Part shown: piece after piece, positions 27,058 through 35,437 of the stretch
Layout of the letters: every line of letters begins with the position of its first letter
Position numbering within the stretch: the first letter of the stretch is position 1
Source of the DNA: RGIG3013 sp045538935
Lineage (GTDB): Bacteria; Bacillota; Clostridia; Oscillospirales; Acutalibacteraceae
Direction: 5' to 3'
Length of the DNA stretch: 64,000 nucleotides
Assembly (NCBI GenBank): GCA_045538935.1
Contig: JAZQEI010000006.1
Span: 62,001-126,000 of the forward strand
Program-made: the position numbers and the translations under genes
The notes under the pieces: model-generated
Database searches by the model: none
Told to the model about the DNA's origin: nothing
Seen by the model: only the letters and a program-made list of their open reading frames with translations

Positions 27058-27921
27058 TTAAACTAATTTTGTTTTTCTAACAAATAATACACCAAGAGTG
27101 TTTCTTCCGCAGTGACTAGAAATTGTGCAACTGGCGCGTGTAATGTGTAAATTTTTAAACGGTAAAGTGTTTTTAACGGCTTCCACAACGCCATTAACTA
27201 TATCTTCGTCGCAGCCAGCATGTGTAACAAAAACATGGTCTAAAACAATGTCATCACCATCGGCAAGTTTATCTTTTACATACTCGTTTAATACTACTGA
27301 GTAGTTGCCGCGGTATTTTTTTGCAACACCCATTTTGGCATCTTTAACTTGAACGAGAGGCTTTAATTTTAATAGGTTTGCACCAAGGGCTGCAACAGCA
27401 GAACATCTGCCGCCTTTATGAAGATATTCTAAATTGTCTATAACAAATGAAGCATCAACATAGTCGGTAAGTTCACTACATGTGTTTGCAATTTCTTTAG
27501 CTGATTTACCTTGATCTCGAAGTTCTGCAGCTTTAAGTACTAAATGTCCACCGCCGGTAGATAGGTTTTTGGTATCTACAACATATACATCATCAAATTC
27601 ACTTGCAGCAATATTTGCATTTTGGTAAGTAGCCGACATTCCAGAACTAATTACAAACATAACAACTGCATAGCCTTGGTCGGTATACTGTTTAAAGAAA
27701 TCAGAGAACTCTGCAGCGTTAACGGCAGATGTTTTAGGTAATACTCCGGTTTTAGAGTGATATTCGTAAATATCATCAGGAGTAATGTCTACACCGTCGC
27801 TAAAAGTTTTCTCGCCAAGAGTTACGTTTAAAGGTAGAATTTTTATATCGTATTTAGCAATAAGTTCGTCACCTAAGTCTGTTGTACTATCACTTGCAAT
27901 AATTATCTTTTTTTCAGACAT
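27058..27921 (-). CDS. DegV family fatty-acid-binding protein
   Basis: A 287-aa protein. The N-terminal IIIASDSTTDLG, the central TSAVNAAEF, VVMFVISSGMSATYQNA, and the C-terminal TRASCTISSHCGRNTLGVLF are DegV hallmarks. DegV/FakB proteins bind a fatty acid and present it to the kinase FakA for phosphorylation. GGAGGAAATC just upstream selects this ATG over one 57 bases earlier. Confidence 0.93.
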   Translation of the reverse strand: MSEKKIIIASDSTTDLGDELIAKYDIKILPLNVTLGEKTFSDGVDITPDDIYEYHSKTGVLPKTSAVNAAEFSDFFKQYTDQGYAVVMFVISSGMSATYQNANIAASEFDDVYVVDTKNLSTGGGHLVLKAAELRDQGKSAKEIANTCSELTDYVDASFVIDNLEYLHKGGRCSAVAALGANLLKLKPLVQVKDAKMGVAKKYRGNYSVVLNEYVKDKLADGDDIVLDHVFVTHAGCDEDIVNGVVEAVKNTLPFKNLHITRASCTISSHCGRNTLGVLFVRKTKLV

Positions 27922-27949
27922 TTGATTTCCTCCATAATTATTTTTAAAT

Positions 27950-27978
27950 ATTGTATCATAAATATATATTTTTATCAA
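27950..27978 (-). promoter_or_regulatory. Sigma-A promoter for degV
   Basis: On the minus strand TTGATA (27978-27973), a 17-bp spacer and TACAAT (27955-27950). Confidence 0.8.
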
Positions 27979-28064
27979 GTTAAAAATGCTATTGCTTTTT
28001 TGTCACATAATATTGTATAATTGATCTATGAGTATATAATATGTTTATTTTAAGGAGATATTAT

Positions 28065-28583
28065 ATGAGAAAAAAAGATTTGATAGAGCAAAACAGTGTG
28101 CTTTTTGATAAACTACAAAAAAGCCTAGTTGTTAATAAAGATTTAAAGACTGAGTTACAAAATAAAGACGGTCTACTTAATGAAATGCAACAGCAGATTG
28201 ATGAACTGGTTAAAAAAGTAGAAGCTTTGTCAAACAAAAACACTTTTAATATTAATTATGAAAATATAAATGAAATTACGCCTTCTCAAAACGATGAAGA
28301 AATTACAGAGAATTGTGAAGAGGTTGAGCCAATAAAATTTAGTGATGAAATTGAGTATGGATCCAAAATTATTGGTAAAATTGTTATAGAATCCGCTAAA
28401 GCTTCTGAAAAAGTCGCAGAAAATGCAGAACTTAAAAATTTAATTTTATTTAAAACCGAAAGTATTAAAGCAGAAATTTTAAATATATGCGATAGTGAAA
28501 TATCATTTGAAGATAAAAAAAGCATGATAGATTTTCAGTTGCAAGAAGCAATCGATTATTATAGAAGTATAATTGCTCAATAG
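28065..28583 (+). CDS. Hypothetical coiled-coil protein
   Basis: A 172-aa soluble protein. Residues 1-60 are predicted coiled coil (heptads of Leu/Val with Glu, Lys, Gln). The middle is acidic and low-complexity. The C-terminal 80 residues are helical. No known family or catalytic motif is seen. AAGGAGA 8 bases upstream selects this ATG over one 24 bases earlier. A terminator closes it off from sigG, so it is probably a single-gene unit. Confidence 0.7.
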   Translation: MRKKDLIEQNSVLFDKLQKSLVVNKDLKTELQNKDGLLNEMQQQIDELVKKVEALSNKNTFNINYENINEITPSQNDEEITENCEEVEPIKFSDEIEYGSKIIGKIVIESAKASEKVAENAELKNLILFKTESIKAEILNICDSEISFEDKKSMIDFQLQEAIDYYRSIIAQ

Positions 28584-28588
28584 TTTTT

Positions 28589-28618
28589 ACAGACTCAAAT
28601 AATTTGAGTCTGTTTTTA
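28589..28618 (+). terminator. Terminator after the coiled-coil gene
   Basis: An 11-bp perfect stem (28589-28599 with 28603-28613, core CAGACTCAAA/TTTGAGTCTG) with a 3-base loop and a run of T. Confidence 0.92.
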
Positions 28619-28670
28619 TTTTGTTTGTCGAATGCAAGTCTTTTTGTGCGAATTAAAAAATTTATTATAG

Positions 28671-28700
28671 GTTTATTATTTTGCCTTGTTGGAAATAATT
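28671..28700 (+). promoter_or_regulatory. Sigma-F-type promoter before sigG
   Basis: GGAAATAATT at 28691-28700 fits the sigma-F -10 pattern (GGnRAYAMTW) at every position. GTTTA at 28671-28675, 15 bp upstream, is close to the GYATA -35. In Bacillus, sigG is transcribed by sigma-F in the forespore, so the match is biologically expected. Confidence 0.6.
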
Positions 28701-28729
28701 TTAGTAAGGACAATAAAGGCGGTAATAAA

Positions 28730-29494
28730 ATGTATAATAATAAGGTAATTATTTGCGGAGTTGACACATCAAAATTAACGGTTTTAAACGAAAGTGAAAA
28801 AGATCAGCTTTTAGTAAAAGCAAAAAATGGCGATAAAAAAGCTAGGGAAGATTTAATACATGGCAATTTGAGACTTGTTTTAAGCGTTGTACAACGTTTT
28901 TCTAATCGGGGTGAGACAATGGATGATTTGTTTCAGGTCGGATGTGTAGGCCTTATAAAAGCCATAGACAATTTTGATACTTCACACAATGTTAGATTTT
29001 CAACCTATGCTGTTCCGATGATTATAGGCGAAATACGAAGATATTTACGCGATAATAATTCTATTAGAGTTAGTAGATCAATAAAAGATACCGCATACAG
29101 AGCAATGCAGGTTAAAGAAAAGCTTATTTCTAAGAACAAATCAGAGCCAACAGTCGACGAAATTGCAAAAGAACTTGGAATTAAAAGAGAAGAGGTTGTA
29201 ATCGCTTTGGAAAGTGTTGTAGAGCCTATGTCGTTATATGAACCCGTGTATTCCGATGGTGGTGATACTATTTATGTTTTAGACCAAGTAGGTGATAATA
29301 ACGACGATAAAAATTGGTTAGATGAAATTCACTTTAAAGAAACTATAAAATCACTCACACCACGAGAAAAGAATATTTTATCTTTAAGGTTTATGCAGGG
29401 TAAAACTCAAATGGAAGTTTCGCGTGAGATTGGAATTTCTCAAGCACAAGTATCTCGTCTTGAAAAGGGTGCATTAGATAAAATTAAATCGTAG
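28730..29494 (+). CDS. sigG: RNA polymerase sporulation sigma factor SigG
   Basis: A 254-aa forespore sigma factor. The N-terminal MYNNKVIICGVDTSKL is the sigma-G signature that sets it apart from sigma-F. Region 2 (NVRFSTYAVPMIIGEIRRYLRDN) and region 4 (SQAQVSRLEKGALDKI) follow. The ATG with AAAGGCGGT upstream is preferred over a longer frame. The usual neighbours spoIIGA and sigE are absent. A terminator and a sigma-F-like promoter suggest it is transcribed alone or with the next gene. Confidence 0.95.
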   Translation: MYNNKVIICGVDTSKLTVLNESEKDQLLVKAKNGDKKAREDLIHGNLRLVLSVVQRFSNRGETMDDLFQVGCVGLIKAIDNFDTSHNVRFSTYAVPMIIGEIRRYLRDNNSIRVSRSIKDTAYRAMQVKEKLISKNKSEPTVDEIAKELGIKREEVVIALESVVEPMSLYEPVYSDGGDTIYVLDQVGDNNDDKNWLDEIHFKETIKSLTPREKNILSLRFMQGKTQMEVSREIGISQAQVSRLEKGALDKIKS

Positions 29495-29538
29495 CGAAAC
29501 TATTTTTTGCATATAATTAACCAGAAAGGGTTGATTAT

Positions 29539-29820
29539 ATGTGTTGTAGAATTACCGATTTAAGAAACAAACAAGTTATTTGCATTAAAGACGGTTGCTG
29601 TTTGGGATTTGTTTGCGATGTTCAAGTAGATACATGTTCTGGTAATGTCGTTTCGTTAATAGTACCAGGTAGACTTAAATGTTTCGGACTTTTTGGTAGA
29701 GAAGATGATATAATAGTTGAGTGGAAGGATATAGAGGTAATTGGTGACGATACGATTTTGGTAAACTGTACTTTAAATTTTGAAAAGTTTAGAAAACGAA
29801 AAATTTTCTTTAACAGATAA
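29539..29820 (+). CDS. YlmC/YmxH family sporulation protein
   Basis: A 93-aa PRC-barrel-like protein with ITDLRNKQVICIKDGCCLGFVCDVQVD and VPGRLKCFGLFGREDDIIVEWKDIEVIGDDTILV, the YlmC/YmxH pattern. Role unknown; relatives are linked to sporulation genes, as here with sigG 44 bp upstream. AAAGGG precedes the ATG. Confidence 0.87.
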   Translation: MCCRITDLRNKQVICIKDGCCLGFVCDVQVDTCSGNVVSLIVPGRLKCFGLFGREDDIIVEWKDIEVIGDDTILVNCTLNFEKFRKRKIFFNR

Positions 29821-29952
29821 AAATTTGATTTAAAATTTCAAAACGCACTAAAATCCGTTTCATATGTTAAATGTTTCGCAAAATTTAATTTATTGCCTTT
29901 GTTATTTTTAAAAATTATGTGTATCATATAAAGGCAGGCGAAAGGAGCATTT

Positions 29953-31191
29953 ATGAAAAAATATAAACGGATATTTGGTGCGTTTTATTTTGTTATATTT
30001 ATTGTTATTACTTTTGTTCTTGCATTAATTGGTTACTACACAATTTCTTTAGATTCTAACTATAAAGTTATAGAAGGCAAGCCATTAGAGTTTTCTTCTA
30101 AAAAAATGGTGGTAGCAAATTTTAATACTACCAATTTTGCTTCAAAAAATGTCGACGAAAAAAGCAATTATTCGGTAGATTTAAAATTATTTGGGGTTTT
30201 TCCAATTAAAACAACTAATGTACAGGTTGTTAATAATAATTATGTTGAGGTGTTGGGTGTACCGTTCGGTATAAAAATATATACCGAAGGCGTTATGGTT
30301 GTTGGTATATCAGACATTCAAACAAACCAACAAAATGTTAATCCTGCAAAGGATGCTGGTATAGTAGTAGGAGATACAATAATTTCTATAAATTCGGTTA
30401 ATGTTTATTCAAACACTCAAGTTATGAATATTATTGCAAATTCTAACGGAGAAACACTTGAATTTAAAATACTACGCGACGGAAAAACACTAAATGTAAA
30501 ATTAAAACCGGTTTTATCTGCTCAAACCGGAACCTATAGGGCGGGTTTATGGGTTAGAGATAGTAGTGCGGGAATCGGCACATTAACCTTTTATTCGCCA
30601 AATGAACAGGTAATTTGCGGACTTGGACACGGAATATGTGATATTGATACGGGTGAGATGTTAAAACTTCATTCGGGCGAGATGGTTTCAGCAAAAATTA
30701 TTTCTGTAAATAAAGGTAAGCGCGGTGCACCTGGCGAATTAATCGGCAAATTTAATCCTGCTATAATTTCAACGTTAAATGCAAATGAACAAAGTGGTGT
30801 ATACGGAATATGCGATATATCTCTTAATGCCTGCAAAAATTTAATGCCATTGGCTTTAAAACAAGAAATTGTAAACGGCGACGCACAAATACTGACGACA
30901 GTTGACAGCAATGAGCCTAAGTTATATTCTTGTAAAATTAGTATAAATAATTCATCTGCTCATAGTGTTCAAAACTTAGTAGTAACTGTGACAGACGAAA
31001 GACTTTTAACAACTACAGGCGGAATTGTGCAGGGCATGTCGGGCAGTCCCATTTTGCAAAACGGCAAACTCATCGGCGCAGTTACCCACGTCCTCGTCGA
31101 CGACCCAACAAAAGGCTACGGCATATTCGCAGAAAATATGTTAGAAACCGCGCAAGGTGTAGCTGATGAACAGATAAAAAAGGCGTCATAG
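29953..31191 (+). CDS. spoIVB: SpoIVB serine peptidase
   Basis: A 412-aa protein secreted from the forespore to trigger pro-sigma-K processing by cleaving SpoIVFA. It has an N-terminal membrane anchor (about 10-32), a PDZ domain (about 105-185), and an S55 peptidase domain. The peptidase has GLGHGICDIDTG (His near 226) and GMSGSPILQNGK (Ser near 363). GAAAGGAGC upstream supports the ATG. In Bacillus it lies next to spo0A; here one extra gene separates them. Confidence 0.95.
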   Translation: MKKYKRIFGAFYFVIFIVITFVLALIGYYTISLDSNYKVIEGKPLEFSSKKMVVANFNTTNFASKNVDEKSNYSVDLKLFGVFPIKTTNVQVVNNNYVEVLGVPFGIKIYTEGVMVVGISDIQTNQQNVNPAKDAGIVVGDTIISINSVNVYSNTQVMNIIANSNGETLEFKILRDGKTLNVKLKPVLSAQTGTYRAGLWVRDSSAGIGTLTFYSPNEQVICGLGHGICDIDTGEMLKLHSGEMVSAKIISVNKGKRGAPGELIGKFNPAIISTLNANEQSGVYGICDISLNACKNLMPLALKQEIVNGDAQILTTVDSNEPKLYSCKISINNSSAHSVQNLVVTVTDERLLTTTGGIVQGMSGSPILQNGKLIGAVTHVLVDDPTKGYGIFAENMLETAQGVADEQIKKAS

Positions 31192-31195
31192 TACC

Positions 31196-31228
31196 ACAAA
31201 CAGCAGACTTAATTGGTCTGCTGTTTGT
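31196..31228 (+). terminator. Hairpin after spoIVB
   Basis: A 13-bp stem (31196-31208 with 31216-31228, core CAGCAGAC/GTCTGCTG) with a 7-base loop. The tail is poor in T, so termination may be weak. Confidence 0.65.
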
Positions 31229-31230
31229 TA

Positions 31231-31259
31231 TTGAATATTATAAAAAATTTTGATATAAT
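31231..31259 (+). promoter_or_regulatory. Sigma-A promoter for the EEP-family gene
   Basis: TTGAAT at 31231-31236, a 17-bp spacer and TATAAT at 31254-31259 with an extended TGA. Confidence 0.8.
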
Positions 31260-31289
31260 AATACAAAATTAGAATTAGAGGTTTATGTT

Positions 31290-32048
31290 ATGAGCCTTAA
31301 GGTAGTAAGTTTTAATATTAGAAACTGTAATGATCCAAACGGGAATTCTGTTTGCGAGCGCGCTCCGCGCTTATATAAAGTTCTTGAGCCTATAAAACCG
31401 GATTTAATAGGATTTCAAGAATATAAACAGCATTGGAAAGAACATATAAACAAATATTTTTCGCACGAATATGATATGCTTATAAATTGGCGTTCATCTA
31501 ACTATGATGAAGAATCTGTGCCCATACTTTGGCGTAAAGATAAGTTTGAAAAAACAAGTGATGGTTGTTTTTGGTTATCAGATACTCCTAACGTTGAGTC
31601 GAGAGGTTGGGATGAGATTTATAACTGCTACAGAATTTGTTCTTATGTTGTTTTAAAAGATAAAGTAACACAAAAAACTTTTACATTTTTAAACACACAT
31701 TTTGGTTTTGGAGATAACGGACAAGTAGCAAGTTCTAACCTAATTGCAGATTTTAGCGCAAAACACAAAACCGATCCAATAATAATTACCGGCGATTTTA
31801 ATATGACCCCCAATAGTCCAGGTTATAAAAAGATGGTAGAGTATTTTGTTGACGTAAATACCGCCACCGTTTGTAACAATATGTCTACTTATCATGGATA
31901 TGAACCGCAAAAAAACACTGATTTGTTAATTGATTATTGTTTTATAAGCAAATCAGTTAAACCTATTACATATAGAGTTATTGATACTTTAATTGACGGG
32001 AAATTTCCGTCCGATCATTTTGGCATTTTGGCAGAAATTGAATTATAG
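31290..32048 (+). CDS. Endonuclease/exonuclease/phosphatase family hydrolase
   Basis: A 252-aa metal-dependent hydrolase. The motifs are VVSFNIRNCND, DLIGFQEYKQHW (metal-binding Glu), FLNTHFGFGD, IIITGDFNMTPNSPGY and the C-terminal FPSDHFGILAEIEL. No signal peptide is seen. The substrate (nucleic acid, phosphodiester sugar or lipid) cannot be told from sequence. It has its own promoter and terminator and sits between spoIVB and spo0A, which are usually adjacent. Confidence 0.85.
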   Translation: MSLKVVSFNIRNCNDPNGNSVCERAPRLYKVLEPIKPDLIGFQEYKQHWKEHINKYFSHEYDMLINWRSSNYDEESVPILWRKDKFEKTSDGCFWLSDTPNVESRGWDEIYNCYRICSYVVLKDKVTQKTFTFLNTHFGFGDNGQVASSNLIADFSAKHKTDPIIITGDFNMTPNSPGYKKMVEYFVDVNTATVCNNMSTYHGYEPQKNTDLLIDYCFISKSVKPITYRVIDTLIDGKFPSDHFGILAEIEL

Positions 32049-32054
32049 TGTATA

Positions 32055-32087
32055 AAAAATGGGCAAAAAATTTGCTCATTTTTTTAC
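32055..32087 (+). terminator. Terminator after the EEP-family gene
   Basis: The arms 32055-32068 and 32072-32085 form a long stem (core ATGGGCAAA/TTTGCTCAT, one G-U pair) with a 3-base loop and T run. Confidence 0.88.
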
Positions 32088-32105
32088 TTTTAAATAAGAA
32101 TTTTT

Positions 32106-32171
32106 AAAAATACCAAAAAATACCAAATTTATTGTTGCATTTAATTAACATATATGGTAAAATATACCATA
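32106..32171 (+). promoter_or_regulatory. spo0A promoter with repeated TACCA/TGGTA sites
   Basis: TTGCAT (32135-32140), a 17-bp spacer and TAAAAT (32158-32163) with an extended TGG form a sigma-A-type promoter. A perfect inverted repeat TATGGTA (32153-32159) / TACCATA (32165-32171) overlaps the -10. Two tandem copies of AAAAATACCA (32106-32125) lie upstream. The arrangement looks like an operator for an unknown regulator. Confidence 0.65.
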
Positions 32172-32192
32172 ACAATAAAGGAGGTAATTATT

Positions 32193-32966
32193 TTGGAGAA
32201 AAAATTAAAGGTTTTAATAGCTGACGACAAAGCGCAGTTTGGTAAAACGTGTGCAAATGCTCTTAAAAGCTATGGAATGGAGGTAGTTCTGTGCGAGAAA
32301 GACGGACAGGTAGTTATTAAAGAAATAACTGCTGTTAAGCCTGATGTAGTACTTGCAGATGTTTTTATGCCTAACATAGATATATTGGGCGTTTTGGCTT
32401 TTGTAAATACACTTGATAAAAACTCAAGACCTATGGTTATGGCAATGTCTGGTTTTGATAATCCAAGATTAGAAAAAGAAGCGTTAACGCAAGGCGCATC
32501 ATATTACTTTTTAAAACCATTTGACATTAATACTTTGGCTGAGCGTATAATTAGATTATCAGGCTGGCGCAATGAAACTGCACCTGTTGTAAAAGATAAT
32601 GTAGTAACTAATAACGATTTAGAATTAATGATAACCGAAATAATACATCAAATTGGTGTACCTGCACATATTAAGGGATATAATTATTTGCGCGAAGCCA
32701 TTATGTTATCGGTAAAAGACTCTGAAAATATAAATGCAATAACAAAACTTTTATATCCAACGGTTGCTAAAAATAATGCAACCACATCTTCTAGAGTTGA
32801 ACGTGCAATTCGTCATGCTATTGAGGTTGCATGGGATAGGGGAGATATTGACGTTTTAAATTCCTACTTTGGTTACACTATTCATAATGGCAGAGGTAAA
32901 CCGACCAATTCAGAATTTATTGCTATGATAGCAGATAATTTGCGTTTAAGACTAAAAGTGAGCTAG
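32193..32966 (+). CDS. spo0A: Sporulation master regulator Spo0A
   Basis: A 257-aa response regulator. The receiver domain has the acidic pair DD at 11-12, the phospho-acceptor Asp56 (LADVFMP) and the conserved Lys in YYFLKPFD. The C-terminal DNA-binding domain has the recognition helix SSRVERAIRHAIEVAWDRGD. The start is TTG, with AAGGAGGT at 32178-32185 and ideal spacing. A longer reading frame begins in the promoter and is rejected. Phosphorylated Spo0A switches the cell to sporulation. Confidence 0.97.
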   Translation: MEKKLKVLIADDKAQFGKTCANALKSYGMEVVLCEKDGQVVIKEITAVKPDVVLADVFMPNIDILGVLAFVNTLDKNSRPMVMAMSGFDNPRLEKEALTQGASYYFLKPFDINTLAERIIRLSGWRNETAPVVKDNVVTNNDLELMITEIIHQIGVPAHIKGYNYLREAIMLSVKDSENINAITKLLYPTVAKNNATTSSRVERAIRHAIEVAWDRGDIDVLNSYFGYTIHNGRGKPTNSEFIAMIADNLRLRLKVS

Positions 32967-32980
32967 CTAATATTAATAAA

Positions 32981-33009
32981 AAGAAACCGATTAATTTAGT
33001 CGGTTTCTT
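32981..33009. terminator. Bidirectional terminator between spo0A and egsA
   Basis: A 10-bp stem AAGAAACCGA (32981-32990) / TCGGTTTCTT (33000-33009) with T-rich tails on both strands between convergent genes. Confidence 0.87.
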
Positions 33010-34261
33010 TTGTTATTATCATATCCTTTAATCTAAGCAAGGTTAAGCGATGGCGCATATAGGGTGAATACTTTACGCAGTCGTCGAATAACTTTTGTCT
33101 TTTACCAATATCTTCAACAGTTATTTTACAACCGGCTTTTTCCATAGCAGTTTTACATTCTTCATATGAAGGTACACTTTTAATTATAGAAATAATTTCG
33201 GGCCATTTGTCTTTTAAAACCTTAGGGTCAACGTTATCGGTAACAGTGTGGGGAAAGTTTAGATTTTTTACTTCGTCTGCCATATTGCCGTAGAAATCAT
33301 AAATCTCGTTCCAACTAATGTTTTCGCGCTTTGTATCAATTTTGCTCAGAGATGCCAAATAATTGTAATATTCCAGCATTTTAAGTGTACATACCCCAAC
33401 ATCGTCACCGTGCAGATTTGGAATTATATTATCTCTAAGCTGCACACACTCTATTAAGTGCGAAATAATATGCTCGCTTCCGCTTGCCGGTCTTGAATTT
33501 TGCGAAAAGCTCATAGCAATACCTGTTTTTAATAGCGACTCAAATATTTTGCCAGCGGTAAATTCATCGTTCTTAGTGACTTTATCGGCTAAGAGCATAA
33601 GCTCATCAATGGCACTTCTGGTTAAGTTAGCAATGTTTTCGCAATAATATTCGTTGGTTAAAAGTGCAGAAATTTGCCAATCAATTAAACCAACATATTT
33701 TGCAACCATATCACCAAAACCTGCCGATTTTAAATTAGACGGTGCATTAGCTAAAATTTTTGTATCACCAATAATTACCTCAGGACTTTTAGCCGGATAA
33801 CTCATTTTGAATCCGTTGTTTACAATTGGCGAGCTATATGATGCAAAACCGTCCATAGAAGGAGCTGTTGCAAATATGCAAAGCTTTTTATTTTGATTTG
33901 CTGCAGCAAGTCGGCAAGGATCATTTATTGAGCCTGTTCCAACCGAAAGAATAGATATATCTTTATTTTCTATAATGCTTTCAATTTCTTTTACATGTTC
34001 GGTTCTTGCAACACGAAGATAATCGTAAATTTTTAGTTGTACATTAAAGTCAATTAGGCTGTCCAAAATACCATCGGCTGCAGACAGCGTGTTTTTGTCG
34101 GAAACAAGTAAAATATTTTTAGAAAAATTGTTTTCTTTTAAAATTTTGCCAACTTTATGTACAAGTCCTGATTCTATTCTAATATCTTGAATTGTGGTTT
34201 GGTGTTTTTTACCACAAGGGCAAGCGGCCTTAAAAGACTCAATTATTTGCATAATATTCAT
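32996..34261 (-). CDS. egsA: sn-glycerol-1-phosphate dehydrogenase (AraM/EgsA type)
   Basis: A 421-aa iron-containing alcohol dehydrogenase fold enzyme. It shows SVGTGSINDPCRLAA (NAD binding), ATAPSMDGFASYSSP, SAGFGDMVAKY (metal Asp) and RPASGSEHIISH (metal His). It reduces DHAP to sn-glycerol-1-phosphate, the archaeal stereoisomer. In Bacillus AraM feeds heptaprenylglyceryl phosphate synthesis. No prenyl-glyceryl synthase is seen in this window. AGGAG upstream of the ATG. Confidence 0.9.
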   Translation of the reverse strand: MNIMQIIESFKAACPCGKKHQTTIQDIRIESGLVHKVGKILKENNFSKNILLVSDKNTLSAADGILDSLIDFNVQLKIYDYLRVARTEHVKEIESIIENKDISILSVGTGSINDPCRLAAANQNKKLCIFATAPSMDGFASYSSPIVNNGFKMSYPAKSPEVIIGDTKILANAPSNLKSAGFGDMVAKYVGLIDWQISALLTNEYYCENIANLTRSAIDELMLLADKVTKNDEFTAGKIFESLLKTGIAMSFSQNSRPASGSEHIISHLIECVQLRDNIIPNLHGDDVGVCTLKMLEYYNYLASLSKIDTKRENISWNEIYDFYGNMADEVKNLNFPHTVTDNVDPKVLKDKWPEIISIIKSVPSYEECKTAMEKAGCKITVEDIGKRQKLFDDCVKYSPYMRHRLTLLRLKDMIITKETD

Positions 34262-34280
34262 AAAAATCTCCTAAACACTA

Positions 34281-34307
34281 CAACACCGCAAAATATTTGC
34301 GGTGTTG
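34281..34307 (-). terminator. Hairpin between potD and egsA
   Basis: A perfect 12-bp stem (34281-34292 with 34296-34307, core ACACCGCAAA/TTTGCGGTGT) with a 3-base loop. The minus-strand tail (TAGTGTTTAGG) is not T-rich, so it may be a processing or stability hairpin rather than a full terminator. Confidence 0.6.
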
Positions 34308-34321
34308 TGTTAATCAATAAT

Positions 34322-35437
34322 CTAATGTAGTTTAACTTCTTCCCACAATTTTTCGTAATAGCTGCGGGTTTCGCTGTCTAAATCGTGGAAATATTCGGTT
34401 TTTGGCATATTCTCGGCCTTGGGATATAAAATTTCGTTATCCTTATAGGTGTAGTTATCGTTTGTTACAACCGCAGTATTTGGTGATGCATAGCAAATAT
34501 ATTCTGCGTTTGCAAGGGCAATTTCAGGCTCTAAAAGGAAATTAATATACATTAAAGCTTGCTCATAATTTGCGGCCGATGATGGAATACAAATAGAATC
34601 AACGAAAATATTTGTGCCTTCTTTTGGATATACAAAAGCAAGATCGGGATTATTTTCATGCATAGATAAAAAGTCGCCTGCATAGTAGGGAGCAATAGAT
34701 GCTTCGCCGGATTCCATTTTTGAAAATACTTGGTCCATTACATAACCCTGTAAAACTGATTTTTGCTCTTTTAGCTTTTCTGCAGCGTGATCCCATTCGG
34801 CTTTATTGGTTGTGTTAAGACTATAACCTAAATACTTCTGAGAAATTGCAAATGCATCACGTGGGTTATCAAATGTTAAAACCATATCTTTATAGCTTTC
34901 GTCCCACATAACACCCCAACTATCCGGAGTGGTAGTAATATCAGCCGTGTTGTATATTAGGCCAACCATACCTACGTTATATGGAACAGAGTATTCGTTG
35001 TTTGGGTCAAAGTACAGATTTTTATATTGATCATCAATATATTTATAGTTTTCAATCTTAGAAACGTCTATTTTTTGAAGTAAATTCTCGCCTTTTAAGC
35101 GTGCAATCATATAGTCTGATGGAATTATAATGTCGTATGATACACCGCCGCTCTTAATTTTAGAGTACATTGCTTCGTTGCTTTCGTAGTATGAGTAATT
35201 AACTTTTATACCGGTAAGCTTTTCAAAAGCAAGGTTAACATCCATACTGCCTTCGCTACCATCAGAAATATATTCGCCCCAGTTAAAAACATTTATGGTA
35301 GTACCTTCGTATTCGCGAGTGTAATCGCTTACATACTCAATGCTATCATAGTCATATGCAGGGGTACAACCACTAAAACAACAAGTCACACCTAAACACA
35401 AAAAAACAACTAAAATTACTGAAAGATATTTTTTCAT
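34322..35437 (-). CDS. potD: Spermidine/putrescine ABC transporter substrate-binding lipoprotein
   Basis: A 371-aa periplasmic-binding-type protein. A lipoprotein signal peptide ends at a lipobox (FSGC, Cys near 27). The mature part starts with the typical INVFNWGEYISDG and has SYDIIIPSDYMI and GLIYNTADITTTPDSWGVMWD, as in PotD. It captures polyamines outside the cell for PotBC/PotA. It overlaps potC by 4 bases. Confidence 0.94.
   Translation of the reverse strand: MKKYLSVILVVFLCLGVTCCFSGCTPAYDYDSIEYVSDYTREYEGTTINVFNWGEYISDGSEGSMDVNLAFEKLTGIKVNYSYYESNEAMYSKIKSGGVSYDIIIPSDYMIARLKGENLLQKIDVSKIENYKYIDDQYKNLYFDPNNEYSVPYNVGMVGLIYNTADITTTPDSWGVMWDESYKDMVLTFDNPRDAFAISQKYLGYSLNTTNKAEWDHAAEKLKEQKSVLQGYVMDQVFSKMESGEASIAPYYAGDFLSMHENNPDLAFVYPKEGTNIFVDSICIPSSAANYEQALMYINFLLEPEIALANAEYICYASPNTAVVTNDNYTYKDNEILYPKAENMPKTEYFHDLDSETRSYYEKLWEEVKLH

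Noticed and set aside
28000..28040. Promoter for the coiled-coil gene
   Set aside because: Two TATAAT boxes (28016 and 28035) each have only weak -35 candidates (TTGCTT at 18 bp, TTGTAT at 16 bp), so no single promoter could be chosen.
29821..29952. Sigma-F or sigma-G promoter for spoIVB
   Set aside because: CATATAA before the gene is only a partial match and lacks a convincing -35.
34281..34307. Riboswitch or operator before egsA
   Set aside because: It is a simple perfect hairpin between potD and egsA and is better explained as a transcript end or processing site.
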